A DNA stretch of 64,000 nt from Rhodobacteraceae bacterium UBA3069 (GTDB lineage: Bacteria > Pseudomonadota > Alphaproteobacteria > Rhodobacterales > Rhodobacteraceae), in assembly GCA_002366795.1 (NCBI GenBank), contig DFBX01000125.1, positions 1-64,000 on the forward strand, read 5' to 3'. A program made the translations under genes and the position numbers. A model generated the notes under the pieces. The model was not told the DNA's origin. It did no database searches and saw only the letters and a program-made list of their open reading frames with translations. Of this stretch, positions 50,458-59,262 are shown in pieces. Each line of letters starts with the position of its first letter. Within the stretch, counting starts at the first letter, position 1.

Positions 50458-51360
50458 CTCTTCCGTGCCCAGCATGATGTTGAGGTTCTGAACCGCCGCG
50501 CCCGATGCACCTTTGCCAAGGTTGTCCAGCGTCGCCAACAGGACAAGGCGGTTGCCCTCGTCCGAGGGATGCACCGACAATTCCATCACATTACTGCCGT
50601 TCAGCCGCTGCGGATCGACGCGCGGCCCGATAGAGGCCGGATCGACGAGACGCATGAATGTCTGCCCGTCGTAATGGGCCTTCAGCGCGCCCTCGTAATC
50701 CGCAGCCGCTTGGCCTGCGGGCAGGTGCAAGGGAATCTGAACGATCATGCCTTGGGCAAACTTGCCGACCGAGGGGATGAACACCGGCTTGTCCGCCAGA
50801 CCCGCGTGGTGGACGATTTCGGGGATATGCTTGTGCTTGTGTTCAAGCCCGTACACGAAAGCATCCGGCGCGGTGCCGTCCTCGTATTCCTTGATCAGCG
50901 CCTTGCCGCCGCCGGTATAGCCCGAGATCGCGTTGATCGTGATACCAGCATCCGCAGCGACCAGCCCGACCGCCACCAAAGGGGCCAGCAGGGCAATCGC
51001 GCCGGTGGAATAGCAACCGGGGTTCGACACGTATTGCGCCGATGCGATCGCCGCCCGCTGCCCCGCCGTCATTTCGGCAAAGCCGAACGCCCAGTCCGCA
51101 GCGATCCGGTGCGCGGTCGAGGCGTCGATGATCCGGGTTCCATGGGGCTTTGCCAGCTCCACCGCCTCGATGGCGGCATCGTCGGGCAGGCAAAGGATGG
51201 CGACATCGGCCTCGGCAAAGGCCTCGGTCCGCGCGGCGGCTTCCTTTCGGCGCTCAGGGTCCACCGAGACAAGCGTGATGTCGTCGCGCCCGATCAGCCG
51301 GTCGCGGATTTGCAGGCCAGTTGTGCCAGCCTCGCCGTCGATGAACACCTTATAGGCCAT
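50443..51360 (-). CDS. argC: N-acetyl-gamma-glutamyl-phosphate reductase ArgC
   Basis: The 305-residue ArgC of the short (type 2) kind makes N-acetylglutamate semialdehyde in arginine synthesis. It starts MAYKVFIDGEAGTTGLQI (NAD(P)-binding loop). The catalytic Cys is in YVSNPGCYSTGAIALL (about residue 116), with ISGYTGGGKALI and the C-terminal GKGASGAAVQNLNIMLG. The ATG at 51360 follows GGAGGCCGAC. The frame continues 20 codons upstream but without family similarity. Confidence 0.95.
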   Translation of the reverse strand: MAYKVFIDGEAGTTGLQIRDRLIGRDDITLVSVDPERRKEAAARTEAFAEADVAILCLPDDAAIEAVELAKPHGTRIIDASTAHRIAADWAFGFAEMTAGQRAAIASAQYVSNPGCYSTGAIALLAPLVAVGLVAADAGITINAISGYTGGGKALIKEYEDGTAPDAFVYGLEHKHKHIPEIVHHAGLADKPVFIPSVGKFAQGMIVQIPLHLPAGQAAADYEGALKAHYDGQTFMRLVDPASIGPRVDPQRLNGSNVMELSVHPSDEGNRLVLLATLDNLGKGASGAAVQNLNIMLGTEEGAGL

Positions 51361-51444
51361 GTCGGCCTCCGATTTGATATGTCGCGGGCATAGCGCAATC
51401 GGCCTGCACCGCGCAAGCAAATCCTGCGCGCGGCGGCCGGGGCG

Positions 51445-52226
51445 TCACCCCAGCGTCACATCCAGAACCATCATCAGGATCAGCCCGATCAACAAGCCGG
51501 TCGTGGCGCGGTTCTGGTGCCCCTTCGGTGGGTTTCGGGGATGATTTCGTGGCTTATGATATACAGCATCGCACCGGCCGCGAATGTCAGGTCAATCGGC
51601 AACACGTAGATCGAACTATGTACCAGCGCCACGCCCAGCAGTCCGCCGACAGGTTCGACCAGCCCGGTCAGCAGCGCGATGATGAAGGACCGTTTCTTGG
51701 TATAGCCCTGCCCGCGCAAGGCAACCGCCACCGCCAGACCTTCGGGCGCGTTCTGCAACCCGATGCCCGCCGCCAGCGACATGCCGTTGGTTACATTGCC
51801 GCCGCCAAAGCCGATCCCCACGGCCATGCCTTCGGGGAAATTGTGGATGGTGATGGCGATGATGAACAGCCAGATTTTCGGCAACGCGCCGGGGTCCGCA
51901 CCTTCGGGGCCGATGATGAAATGCTCGTGCGGCAGCGAATTGTTCAGCCAGGCCACCAGCCCTGCGCCAAGGGCAGTCCCCACACCCGCCATCAGCGCGG
52001 CGATAACGACACCGCCGTAAATCTCCTCGGCGGCTTCGATCCCAGACAGGATCAACGAAAAATACGAGGCAGAGATCATGACCCCCGCCGCGAAGCCAAG
52101 CATCATGTCGCTGTTGCGTCGGCTGATATGTTTGCCGAACAGCACCGGGATAGCACCGACGCCGGTCATCAGCCCCGCGCCAAGGCTGGCCACAAAACCC
52201 AGCATTATGATATCGATATCGCTCAT
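51445..52226 (-). pseudogene. ZIP-family metal transporter with frameshifted C terminus
   Basis: The product would be a ZIP (ZupT-like) divalent metal importer. From ATG 52226 there are about seven membrane segments, with the metal-site motifs ITIHNFPEGMAVGIG and GIGLQNAPEGLAVAVAL and a later SHEIIPETHRRG. At 51516-51523 (GGTGCCCC on the plus strand) the frame slips, and the annotated frame ends in TRTAPRPAC at 51489. With one extra base the other frame reads HQNRATTGLLIGLILMMVLDVTLG to a stop at 51445, the expected last helix. So the last membrane segment is out of frame, either by a real mutation or a sequence error. Confidence 0.78.
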
Positions 52227-52291
52227 GCGCCGTTCCGCCTATCCTGCTGAGGGCGGACTATAGTCAGACGCTGAAGGGCCGCAAAACGGCA

Positions 52292-52732
52292 TTATTCGGG
52301 GCGGCGGAACAGCATATGGATAATCGTATAGCTCATTACCGGCTCGTCCCTTTGGTTCAGCACATGGTAGGCGATTTCCGTCATGCCCGTATCGGGACGC
52401 GAGCGCAGCGGCGTGGATTTCACCACCTCGGCCTTGACGGTCATCGCATCGCCGGGCCGCACCGGGCACAGCCAGCGGACCTCGTTCATGCCGGGCGATC
52501 CCTGACTGGCGTCGTTCCACACGTTCGCCTCCAGCGTCAGGGTAAACGCGATGGACAGCGTGTGCATCCCGCTGGCGACGATGCCGCCGAAATGGCTGGC
52601 CGCCGCCGCATCGGCATTCACATGGAAAGGTTGCGGGGCGTATTTGCTGGCATATGCGATGATCTCCTCCAGTTCCAGCGTGCGCTGGCCGGTGGTGAAT
52701 TGAAAGCCGACGGGCAGGTCTTCGAAATACAT
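52292..52732 (-). CDS. MaoC-like hot-dog fold protein, catalytic Asp replaced
   Basis: The 146-residue single hot-dog protein resembles MaoC dehydratases: FEDLPVGFQFTTGQRTLELEEI, then PQPFHVN, then HFGGIVASGMHTLSIAFTL. In active (R)-hydratases the loop reads D-x4-H, usually FDPQPFH. Here it is YAPQPFH, with Ala (GCC) in place of Asp, while His is kept. It may be a non-catalytic or altered thioester-binding protein. A perfect palindrome lies just upstream of the ATG. The acyl substrate is unknown. Confidence 0.85.
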   Translation of the reverse strand: MYFEDLPVGFQFTTGQRTLELEEIIAYASKYAPQPFHVNADAAAASHFGGIVASGMHTLSIAFTLTLEANVWNDASQGSPGMNEVRWLCPVRPGDAMTVKAEVVKSTPLRSRPDTGMTEIAYHVLNQRDEPVMSYTIIHMLFRRPE

Positions 52733-52742
52733 GGGCGCTCTC

Positions 52743-52759
52743 CTATTCTGTCAGAATAG
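52743..52759. promoter_or_regulatory. Operator-like palindrome before the MaoC gene
   Basis: CTATTCTG (52743-52750) and CAGAATAG (52752-52759) are perfect 8-bp inverted repeats around one base, 10 bp before the MaoC-like ATG on the minus strand. It suits a TetR/MarR-type repressor. No such regulator gene is adjacent. Confidence 0.5.
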
Positions 52760-52853
52760 CCACGCAATCAGCCGCTTGCGCGCATCCAAGATTGCGATAA
52801 CGCAACAGTATTGGTAAGAGAACTTAACCAATACCCGCCAAAAGGCCATCGCC

Positions 52854-54020
52854 ATGCCAGTGATCACCAACATCGACGACCTGAAACGCCTGCACGAGCG
52901 CCGCACGCCGCGCATGTTCTATGACTATGCCGAGAGCGGGTCGTGGACGGAACAAACCTTCCGCGAGAACACCAGCGATTTCGACCAGATCCGCCTGCGG
53001 CAGCGCGTGGCGGTGGATATGTCGGGCCGGTCCACGGCGACACGGATGATCGGACAGGATGTTTCCATGCCCGTGGCGCTGGCCCCCGTGGGGATGACCG
53101 GGATGCAGCACGCGGATGGTGAAATCAAGGCCGCCCGCGCCGCCGAAGCCTTTGGTGTGCCCTTCACCCTGTCGACCATGTCCATCAACTCGATCGAGGA
53201 CGTGGCCGAGGCGACCACCGCCCCCTTCTGGTTCCAGCTTTACACCATGAAGGACGAAGATTACCTGCGCCGCCTGATCGAACGGGCCAAGGCCGCGAAA
53301 TGTTCGGCCCTTGTCATCACGCTGGACCTGCAAATCCTTGGCCAACGGCACAAAGACCTGAAAAACGGGCTGTCCGCCCCGCCCAAGCTGACGCTGAAAA
53401 CCATGGCGAACCTTGCCACCAAATGGCGTTGGGGCATCGGCATGCTGGGCGCGAAGCGACGCGAATTCGGCAATATCATCGGCCATGTGGATGGCATTTC
53501 GGATCCGTCGTCCCTGATGGCATGGACGGGCGAGCAGTTCGACCCGACGCTGGACTGGTCCAAGATCGCCAAGATCAAGGAAATGTGGGGCGGCAAGGTG
53601 ATCCTGAAAGGCATCCTGGACGCCGAGGATGCCAAGGCCGCGCTGCAAGTGGGGGCCGATGCGATCATCGTGTCGAACCACGGCGGGCGGCAGTTGGACG
53701 GGGCGATTTCGTCCATCAAGGCGCTGCCGTCGATCCTGGACGCCGTGGGTGACCAGATCGAGGTCCATCTGGACAGCGGCATCCGGTCCGGTCAGGACGT
53801 ACTGAAAGCCATGGCCATGGGCGCGAAAGGCACCTATATCGGCCGCGCTTTCGTCTACGGTCTGGGCGCGATGGGCCAGCAAGGCGTGACCAAGGCGCTA
53901 GAGGTGATCCACAAGGAACTGGACGTGTCCATGGCCCTGTGCGGACGCCGCCACATCGACGAGTTGGACCGCTCTGTCCTGATGATCCCCGAAGGGTTCG
54001 AAGGCCGCTGGCAGGATTGA
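52854..54020 (+). CDS. lldD: FMN-dependent L-lactate dehydrogenase/alpha-hydroxy-acid oxidase
   Basis: The 388-residue TIM-barrel FMN enzyme has the N-terminal RRTPRMFYDYAESGSWTEQTF and PVALAPVGMTGMQHADGE. Active-site residues lie in FQLYTMKDEDYLRRL, ALVITLDLQILGQR and IIVSNHGGRQLDGAISS (His and Arg of the family signature). The C terminus has GIRSGQDVLKAMAMGAKGTYIGRAF. It most resembles LldD, which oxidises L-lactate to pyruvate with the respiratory chain. Another 2-hydroxy acid (glycolate, mandelate) cannot be excluded. Confidence 0.9.
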   Translation: MPVITNIDDLKRLHERRTPRMFYDYAESGSWTEQTFRENTSDFDQIRLRQRVAVDMSGRSTATRMIGQDVSMPVALAPVGMTGMQHADGEIKAARAAEAFGVPFTLSTMSINSIEDVAEATTAPFWFQLYTMKDEDYLRRLIERAKAAKCSALVITLDLQILGQRHKDLKNGLSAPPKLTLKTMANLATKWRWGIGMLGAKRREFGNIIGHVDGISDPSSLMAWTGEQFDPTLDWSKIAKIKEMWGGKVILKGILDAEDAKAALQVGADAIIVSNHGGRQLDGAISSIKALPSILDAVGDQIEVHLDSGIRSGQDVLKAMAMGAKGTYIGRAFVYGLGAMGQQGVTKALEVIHKELDVSMALCGRRHIDELDRSVLMIPEGFEGRWQD

Positions 54021-54142
54021 TCCGAAAGGGGCCGCACAACGGGGGATTCAGGGCTTCCCAAAGGGCATAGACTCGTCTATATGCGCGGCTTCACGCGGGA
54101 TACAGCCTTGGAGGATCCCGCCCTAACTTATGGAGAATTCAA

Positions 54143-54775
54143 ATGGCTGGATCAATTCCTGATCTTCACGCCGAGGTCCGCACGGGGACAGGCAAGGGCG
54201 CCGCTCGTCAGGCACGTCGGGACGGCATGGTGCCGGGTATCGTTTTCGGTGGCGACACCGATCCGCTGGCGATCAACATCCCCTTCAACGTCCTCTTCAA
54301 GCGCCTGAAAGACGGCCGTTTCAAGTCGACCCTGTTCAACCTGAAGGTTGACGGTCAGGACGACGTGCGCGTGATCTGCCGCGACGTTCAGCGCGATGTT
54401 GTCAAAGACCTTCCGACGCACGTGGACTTTATGCGCCTGCGCCGCACAAGCCGCATCAGCCTGTTCATCCACGTTGATTTCATCAACCAGGAAGAATGCC
54501 CCGGCATCAAGAAAGGTGGCGTTCTGACCATCGTTCGCCCCGAGGTGGAACTGAACGTGTTGGCGGGCGACATCCCTGACCACATCACCATCGACCTGGC
54601 GAACACCGACATCGGCGACGTGCTGCACATCAGCGACGTGACCCTGCCGGAAGGTGCCAAGCCGACCATCGACCGCGACTTCGTGATCGCCAACATCTCT
54701 GCTCCGTCGGGCCTGCGCTCGGCCGGTGAAGAGGAAGAAGGCGAAGAAGCCGCTGAAGAGGCGACCGAAGAGTAA
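54143..54775 (+). CDS. rplY: 50S ribosomal protein L25 (general stress protein Ctc)
   Basis: The 210-residue two-domain L25 has a 5S rRNA-binding N-terminal domain (LHAEVRTGTGKGAARQARRDG, with VPGIVFGG) and a C-terminal TL5/Ctc domain (LRRTSRISLFIHVDFINQEE). It ends in an acidic tail (GEEEEGEEAAEEATEE). The ATG at 54143 follows TATGGAGAATTCAA. It heads a two-gene unit with pth, 139 bp downstream, a common pairing, though an intrinsic terminator lies between them. Confidence 0.96.
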   Translation: MAGSIPDLHAEVRTGTGKGAARQARRDGMVPGIVFGGDTDPLAINIPFNVLFKRLKDGRFKSTLFNLKVDGQDDVRVICRDVQRDVVKDLPTHVDFMRLRRTSRISLFIHVDFINQEECPGIKKGGVLTIVRPEVELNVLAGDIPDHITIDLANTDIGDVLHISDVTLPEGAKPTIDRDFVIANISAPSGLRSAGEEEEGEEAAEEATEE

Positions 54776-54805
54776 GCCCTTCGACCCGATCTTCGGGACA
54801 GTGAC

Positions 54806-54836
54806 AGGCGCGCTCCTTCGTGGGGCGCGCCTTTTT
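54806..54836 (+). terminator. rplY terminator
   Basis: AGGCGCGC (54806-54813) pairs with GCGCGCCT (54825-54832), followed by T5, 31 bp after the rplY stop. Some read-through to pth is likely since no other pth promoter is obvious. Confidence 0.85.
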
Positions 54837-54914
54837 CGTGTCCTGCGGGCAGTCCGCGCCCGTTGAGTTCACCCGCCCGTCGGGCTACATCTGGGCCATA
54901 GCGCGGAGCATGGC

Positions 54915-55595
54915 ATGAAACTTTTCGTCGGACTGGGTAACCCCGGAAGCAAATATGCGGGCAACCGCCACAATATCGGCTTCATGGCCTTGGACCGGAT
55001 CGCGGCGGACCACGGGTTTGCCCCGTGGCGCAACAAGTTCCAGGCTGAGGTGACCGAGGGCAAACTGGGATCGGAAAAGGTGATCCTGCTCAAGCCAATG
55101 ACCTTCATGAACCTGTCCGGCCAATCCGTGGGCGAGGCGATGCGGTTCTACAAGCTGACCCCGGCGGATGTGACCGTGTTCCATGACGAGCTGGACCTTG
55201 CCCCCGGCAAGTGCCGCTTGAAACAGGGCGGCGGGCACGCGGGGCACAACGGTCTGCGATCGATCCACCAGCATATCAGCCCCGATTACCAGCGCGTGCG
55301 CCTTGGCATCGGCCACCCCGGCCACAAGGATCGCGTGGCAGGCTATGTCCTGTCCGATTTCGCCAAGGCCGAACAGGACTGGCTGGATGACATGATGCGC
55401 GGCATTTCTGACGGGGCTGCGGATCTGGCCGCTGGGGACGGGCCGAAATTCCTGAACGCCGTGGCCCTGCGGGTCGCGCCGCCGCGCTCCTCGACCAGTA
55501 CGCCGAAAGCCGCGAAACCTGCTCCGGCACTCGAACCGGCCTCCGAGGAAGAAACCCGCACACCGCTACAGAAACTGGCGGACAAGTTTCGCTAG
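54915..55595 (+). CDS. pth: Peptidyl-tRNA hydrolase Pth
   Basis: The 226-residue enzyme recycles peptidyl-tRNA. Family blocks are FVGLGNPGSKYAGNRHNIGF (catalytic His in NRHNIG), LLKPMTFMNLSGQSVGEA, VFHDELDLAPGKCRLKQGGG (catalytic Asp) and GHNGLRSI. The C-terminal tail (about 190-226) is Ala/Pro/Glu-rich and beyond the core. It is followed directly by a region with two decayed genes (55597-56184). Confidence 0.95.
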   Translation: MKLFVGLGNPGSKYAGNRHNIGFMALDRIAADHGFAPWRNKFQAEVTEGKLGSEKVILLKPMTFMNLSGQSVGEAMRFYKLTPADVTVFHDELDLAPGKCRLKQGGGHAGHNGLRSIHQHISPDYQRVRLGIGHPGHKDRVAGYVLSDFAKAEQDWLDDMMRGISDGAADLAAGDGPKFLNAVALRVAPPRSSTSTPKAAKPAPALEPASEEETRTPLQKLADKFR

Positions 55596-55596
55596 G

Positions 55597-55820
55597 CCCC
55601 TTGATGGCGAACAGCGCCACCGCGCGCTCAGCCGGGGGCAGCCCCCAATCGGCGAAATGATCCTCTCGCAGGCCCGAGAACGCGCTTGAGGCGGCGCGCA
55701 GCTTGCCCTGCAACCACAATGCGCCCGGATGCGCCGCCGGATCGCCAGTCCGCCCAGAACCACCTTCAGAACCAAGCCAAACGCCGCGCCGATTTTCAGC
55801 AATTCGCGGGTTCGCGTCAT
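55597..55820 (-). pseudogene. Truncated, frameshifted LuxR-type regulator remnant
   Basis: From ATG 55820 the frame reads MTRTRELLKIGAAFGLVLKV (membrane-type start) and then loses sense. The continuation lies in another frame as GDPAAHPGALWLQGKLRAAS, then REDHFADWGLPPAERAVALFAIKG. One extra G in the GGG run of the minus-strand sequence CTGGGCGGACTGG would restore it. The second part matches the lead-in to the helix-turn-helix of small membrane-anchored LuxR proteins of Rhodobacteraceae, but the DNA-binding end is missing and the frame runs into the pth stop. It is therefore both shifted and truncated. Confidence 0.6.
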
Positions 55821-55856
55821 TCTGGCGATTTGCCTTGGGAAAGAAAACCTGACCGA

Positions 55857-56184
55857 TCAGTCGTTATCACCGTCGCTGTCACAACCATCCGGATCGCCCC
55901 CGTGATCGTCGCCCAAATCATGGTCGCTGCCATCGCCGTTGTCGCCACCCTGTCCAGTAGATGCGCCATCACGCGGATTGCTTTCGTAGCCGTCTATCGA
56001 GGCAACCTCATGCCCTCACGGTTTTGCGCAGGGTCGCGGCTTTGGACCCCGTTTACCATCCCCAGAACCGATCCCGTTTCGGCGTGGGTGACATTCTTGG
56101 CGCGGGTCGCGATTGATTAGGTTTGTGCCTGTGCCAGGCCAGTGCCGGATAAACAATGGTTGCGAGGGGAAGGAAAATTTTCAT
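55857..56184 (-). pseudogene. Decayed secreted Asp/Gly-rich protein gene
   Basis: On the minus strand AAAAGGAGCC and ATG at 56184 start a signal peptide (MKIFLPLATIVYPALA). Soon the sense moves to a second frame (THAETGSVLGMVNGVQSRDPAQNREG) and, after another slip near GAGGGCAT, to a third frame that reads EVASIDGYES and an acidic repeat (DGSDHDLGDDHGGDPDGCDS) to TGA at 55857. A TAA also lies between the first two parts. No single open frame joins them. Original function unknown. The acidic Gly-Asp repeats could bind calcium. Confidence 0.45.
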
Positions 56185-56348
56185 TGGCTCGGCTCCTTTT
56201 GTGAGGTGCGTCTTGCGCTTGCAGCCGCCGTCGGGGTCGCCCCGTCAGCGGTATGCCCTCAAATTGCGCCCCATCCCTCCGCTTGCGGCTCATGGCCGTC
56301 GCGCAAGCCGAATCTTACGCGAAAATCATTTTAAATCCGTGCTTTAGG

Positions 56349-56394
56349 AAAAAATGCGCCGCATCTTGCCCGATCAAGGCAAAATGCGGCGCAT
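56349..56394 (-). terminator. trpB terminator
   Basis: ATGCGCCGCAT (56354-56364) and ATGCGGCGCAT (56384-56394) are perfect 11-bp inverted repeats. The A-run 56349-56354 becomes the U tail on the minus strand, 25 bp after the trpB stop. Apart from this hairpin and the decayed secreted-protein gene, 56185-56419 shows no gene. Confidence 0.85.
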
Positions 56395-56419
56395 ACGCAA
56401 CCGGAAACACAGGACGGTG

Positions 56420-57655
<1,236 letters not shown>

Positions 57656-57704
57656 CTGGATATCCACCCCTGCCTGTTCATCGGCGGCGCGGACCCGTTT
57701 GGGC

Positions 57705-58349
57705 CTACGCCAGTGCCGCGCGGACGAACGCCGCGATCGCGTCTGTATCCTTGATTCCGGGCGCGGATTCAACGCCCGACGACACGTCCACCTGCTTTGC
57801 CCCGGTGAGGCGGATCGCTTCGGCCACATTGTCGGGCGTCAGGCCACCGGCGAGCATCCACGGCTTGGTCCAGTATTTGCGCTGCATCAGCCGCCAGTCG
57901 AAGGACAGGCCATTGCCGCCGGGCAGTTCCGCGTCTTTGGGGGGCTTGGCGTCGATCAGCAGTTGGTCGGCTACCGCGGCGTAGGTGTCGATTGCAGGCA
58001 GGTCATCCGCGTCGGCAATGCCGATCGCCTTCATCACCGGCAGGCCATAGCGGGCGCGGACCTCGGTCACACGTTCGGGGCTTTCGCTGCCATGCAGTTG
58101 CAGCATGTCCAATGGCACCGTGTCCGTGATCGCATCCAGCAGGGCATTGTCCGCATTCACCACAAGCGCCACCTTGGCCAACCCCACAGGCGCAGCAAAA
58201 GCCAGTTCGCGCGCCTGTTCGATGGACACATTGCGCGGGCTTTTGGGAAAGAACACAAAGCCAGCATAGGCGGCCCCGGCATCGGCCGCGGCTTTGACAT
58301 GCGCGACCTCGCGCAATCCGCAAATCTTGACCTTGATGTCAGCAGGCAT
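57705..58349 (-). CDS. trpF: Phosphoribosylanthranilate isomerase TrpF
   Basis: The 214-residue TIM barrel has the catalytic Cys in KICGLREVAH, followed by AGFVFFPKSPRNVS. Asp lies in QLLIDAKPPKDAELPGGNG. The phosphate loop is LAGGLTPDNVAEAI, then VDVSSGVESAPGIKD. Order rpsA-ihfB-lapA-trpF-trpB is conserved in Rhodobacterales. It starts 3 bp after the lapA stop. Confidence 0.96.
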   Translation of the reverse strand: MPADIKVKICGLREVAHVKAAADAGAAYAGFVFFPKSPRNVSIEQARELAFAAPVGLAKVALVVNADNALLDAITDTVPLDMLQLHGSESPERVTEVRARYGLPVMKAIGIADADDLPAIDTYAAVADQLLIDAKPPKDAELPGGNGLSFDWRLMQRKYWTKPWMLAGGLTPDNVAEAIRLTGAKQVDVSSGVESAPGIKDTDAIAAFVRAALA

Positions 58350-58352
58350 GGA

Positions 58353-58703
58353 TCAGGCCGATTCGTCCAGAAGGGCCAGAACCTCGTCCTTGTTCTTGTC
58401 CCGCTCGCCCTTCACGCGGCGCAACTCGCGCTCCAGCTTGTGAACCTCGCCCTTCTTGCGGGACACTTCGGCGCGGTGCTTATGTTCGCGCAACCATTCC
58501 CACAGGAAACCGATCAGCAAACCGATGACGATGCCAGCAAAGAAGATGGTAAAGACCGGCACAGTGACCGACTGGTTGATGCCGATGATATCGGCCAGCC
58601 CTTCGGGCAGCAGTTTCAGTTGCTGCAATTCGCGATTGGCTAGGGCGACGGCGATCAGCGCAACGGCGATTACCGCCCAGATGGCGTAGCGGATATAGCG
58701 CAT
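58353..58703 (-). CDS. lapA: LapA-domain small membrane protein
   Basis: The 116-residue protein has two membrane helices (AIWAVIAVALIAVALANRELQ and VPVFTIFFAGIVIGLLIGFLWEWL) and a cytoplasmic charged tail (KKGEVHKLERELRRVKGERDK). This is the DUF1049/LapA arrangement. In E. coli LapA works with LapB in control of LPS synthesis. Only LapA is visible here. It sits between ihfB (3 bp) and trpF (3 bp). Confidence 0.88.
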   Translation of the reverse strand: MRYIRYAIWAVIAVALIAVALANRELQQLKLLPEGLADIIGINQSVTVPVFTIFFAGIVIGLLIGFLWEWLREHKHRAEVSRKKGEVHKLERELRRVKGERDKNKDEVLALLDESA

Positions 58704-58706
58704 GGG

Positions 58707-58988
58707 TTACTTCCCGTTCAGGCGGTCACGCAGCAGCTTGCCAGTCTTGAAGAAGGGCACGCATTTTTCCTCGACCTCGACGGATTCGCCGGTGCGGGGG
58801 TTGCGGCCCAAACGGGCGTCGCGCTTCTTGACTGAAAACGCGCCGAAGCCGCGCAGTTCCACACGATCACCGCGCGACATCGCACCCGTGATCTCTTCAA
58901 AAATGGTATTCACGATCTTTTCGACATCGCGTTGGTACAGATGCGGATTTTCATCGGCGATTTTCTGAATCAATTCCGATCGGATCAT
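58707..58988 (-). CDS. ihfB: Integration host factor beta subunit IhfB
   Basis: The 93-residue DNA-bending HU/IHF-family protein starts MIRSELIQKIADENPHLY and has the DNA-intercalating arm RNPRTGE and the RGFGAFSVKKR strand. The sequence and place after rpsA (274 bp gap) identify the beta subunit. IHF-alpha is outside the window. The 274-bp gap to rpsA contains the ihfB promoter region and the rpsA terminator and no gene I can support. Confidence 0.95.
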   Translation of the reverse strand: MIRSELIQKIADENPHLYQRDVEKIVNTIFEEITGAMSRGDRVELRGFGAFSVKKRDARLGRNPRTGESVEVEEKCVPFFKTGKLLRDRLNGK

Positions 58989-59196
58989 GAGCCAATTCCC
59001 CCGGCCGTTGGTTTGTTAAGCAGCGTTGTCTTTTCCCAGACTATAGAAAGAAAGATCAGCTTCCGAAACAAGAAGGATGTTGAAAAGACAGCAAAAGATG
59101 CCCGATTCCCGCCGATTCAGGGGGTGGCGCGGTGAAAGTTCCGTGGCGCTGCGCATTTGGGCCGGTTTCGCCATGCGCGCCATGCCATTGATTCGG

Positions 59197-59240
59197 AAAA
59201 GGGAAACGGCCCCGCATTACTGCGAGGCCGCGTCATTTTT
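59197..59240 (-). terminator. Probable rpsA terminator
   Basis: CGGCCCCGC (59207-59215) pairs with GCGAGGCCG (59222-59230), one mismatch. On the minus strand it is followed by TTTCCCTTTTCC. A T7 run on the plus-strand side would make it work in that direction too. Confidence 0.5.
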
Positions 59241-59262
59241 TTCAGGCTTGCGCCAAGGTGAC

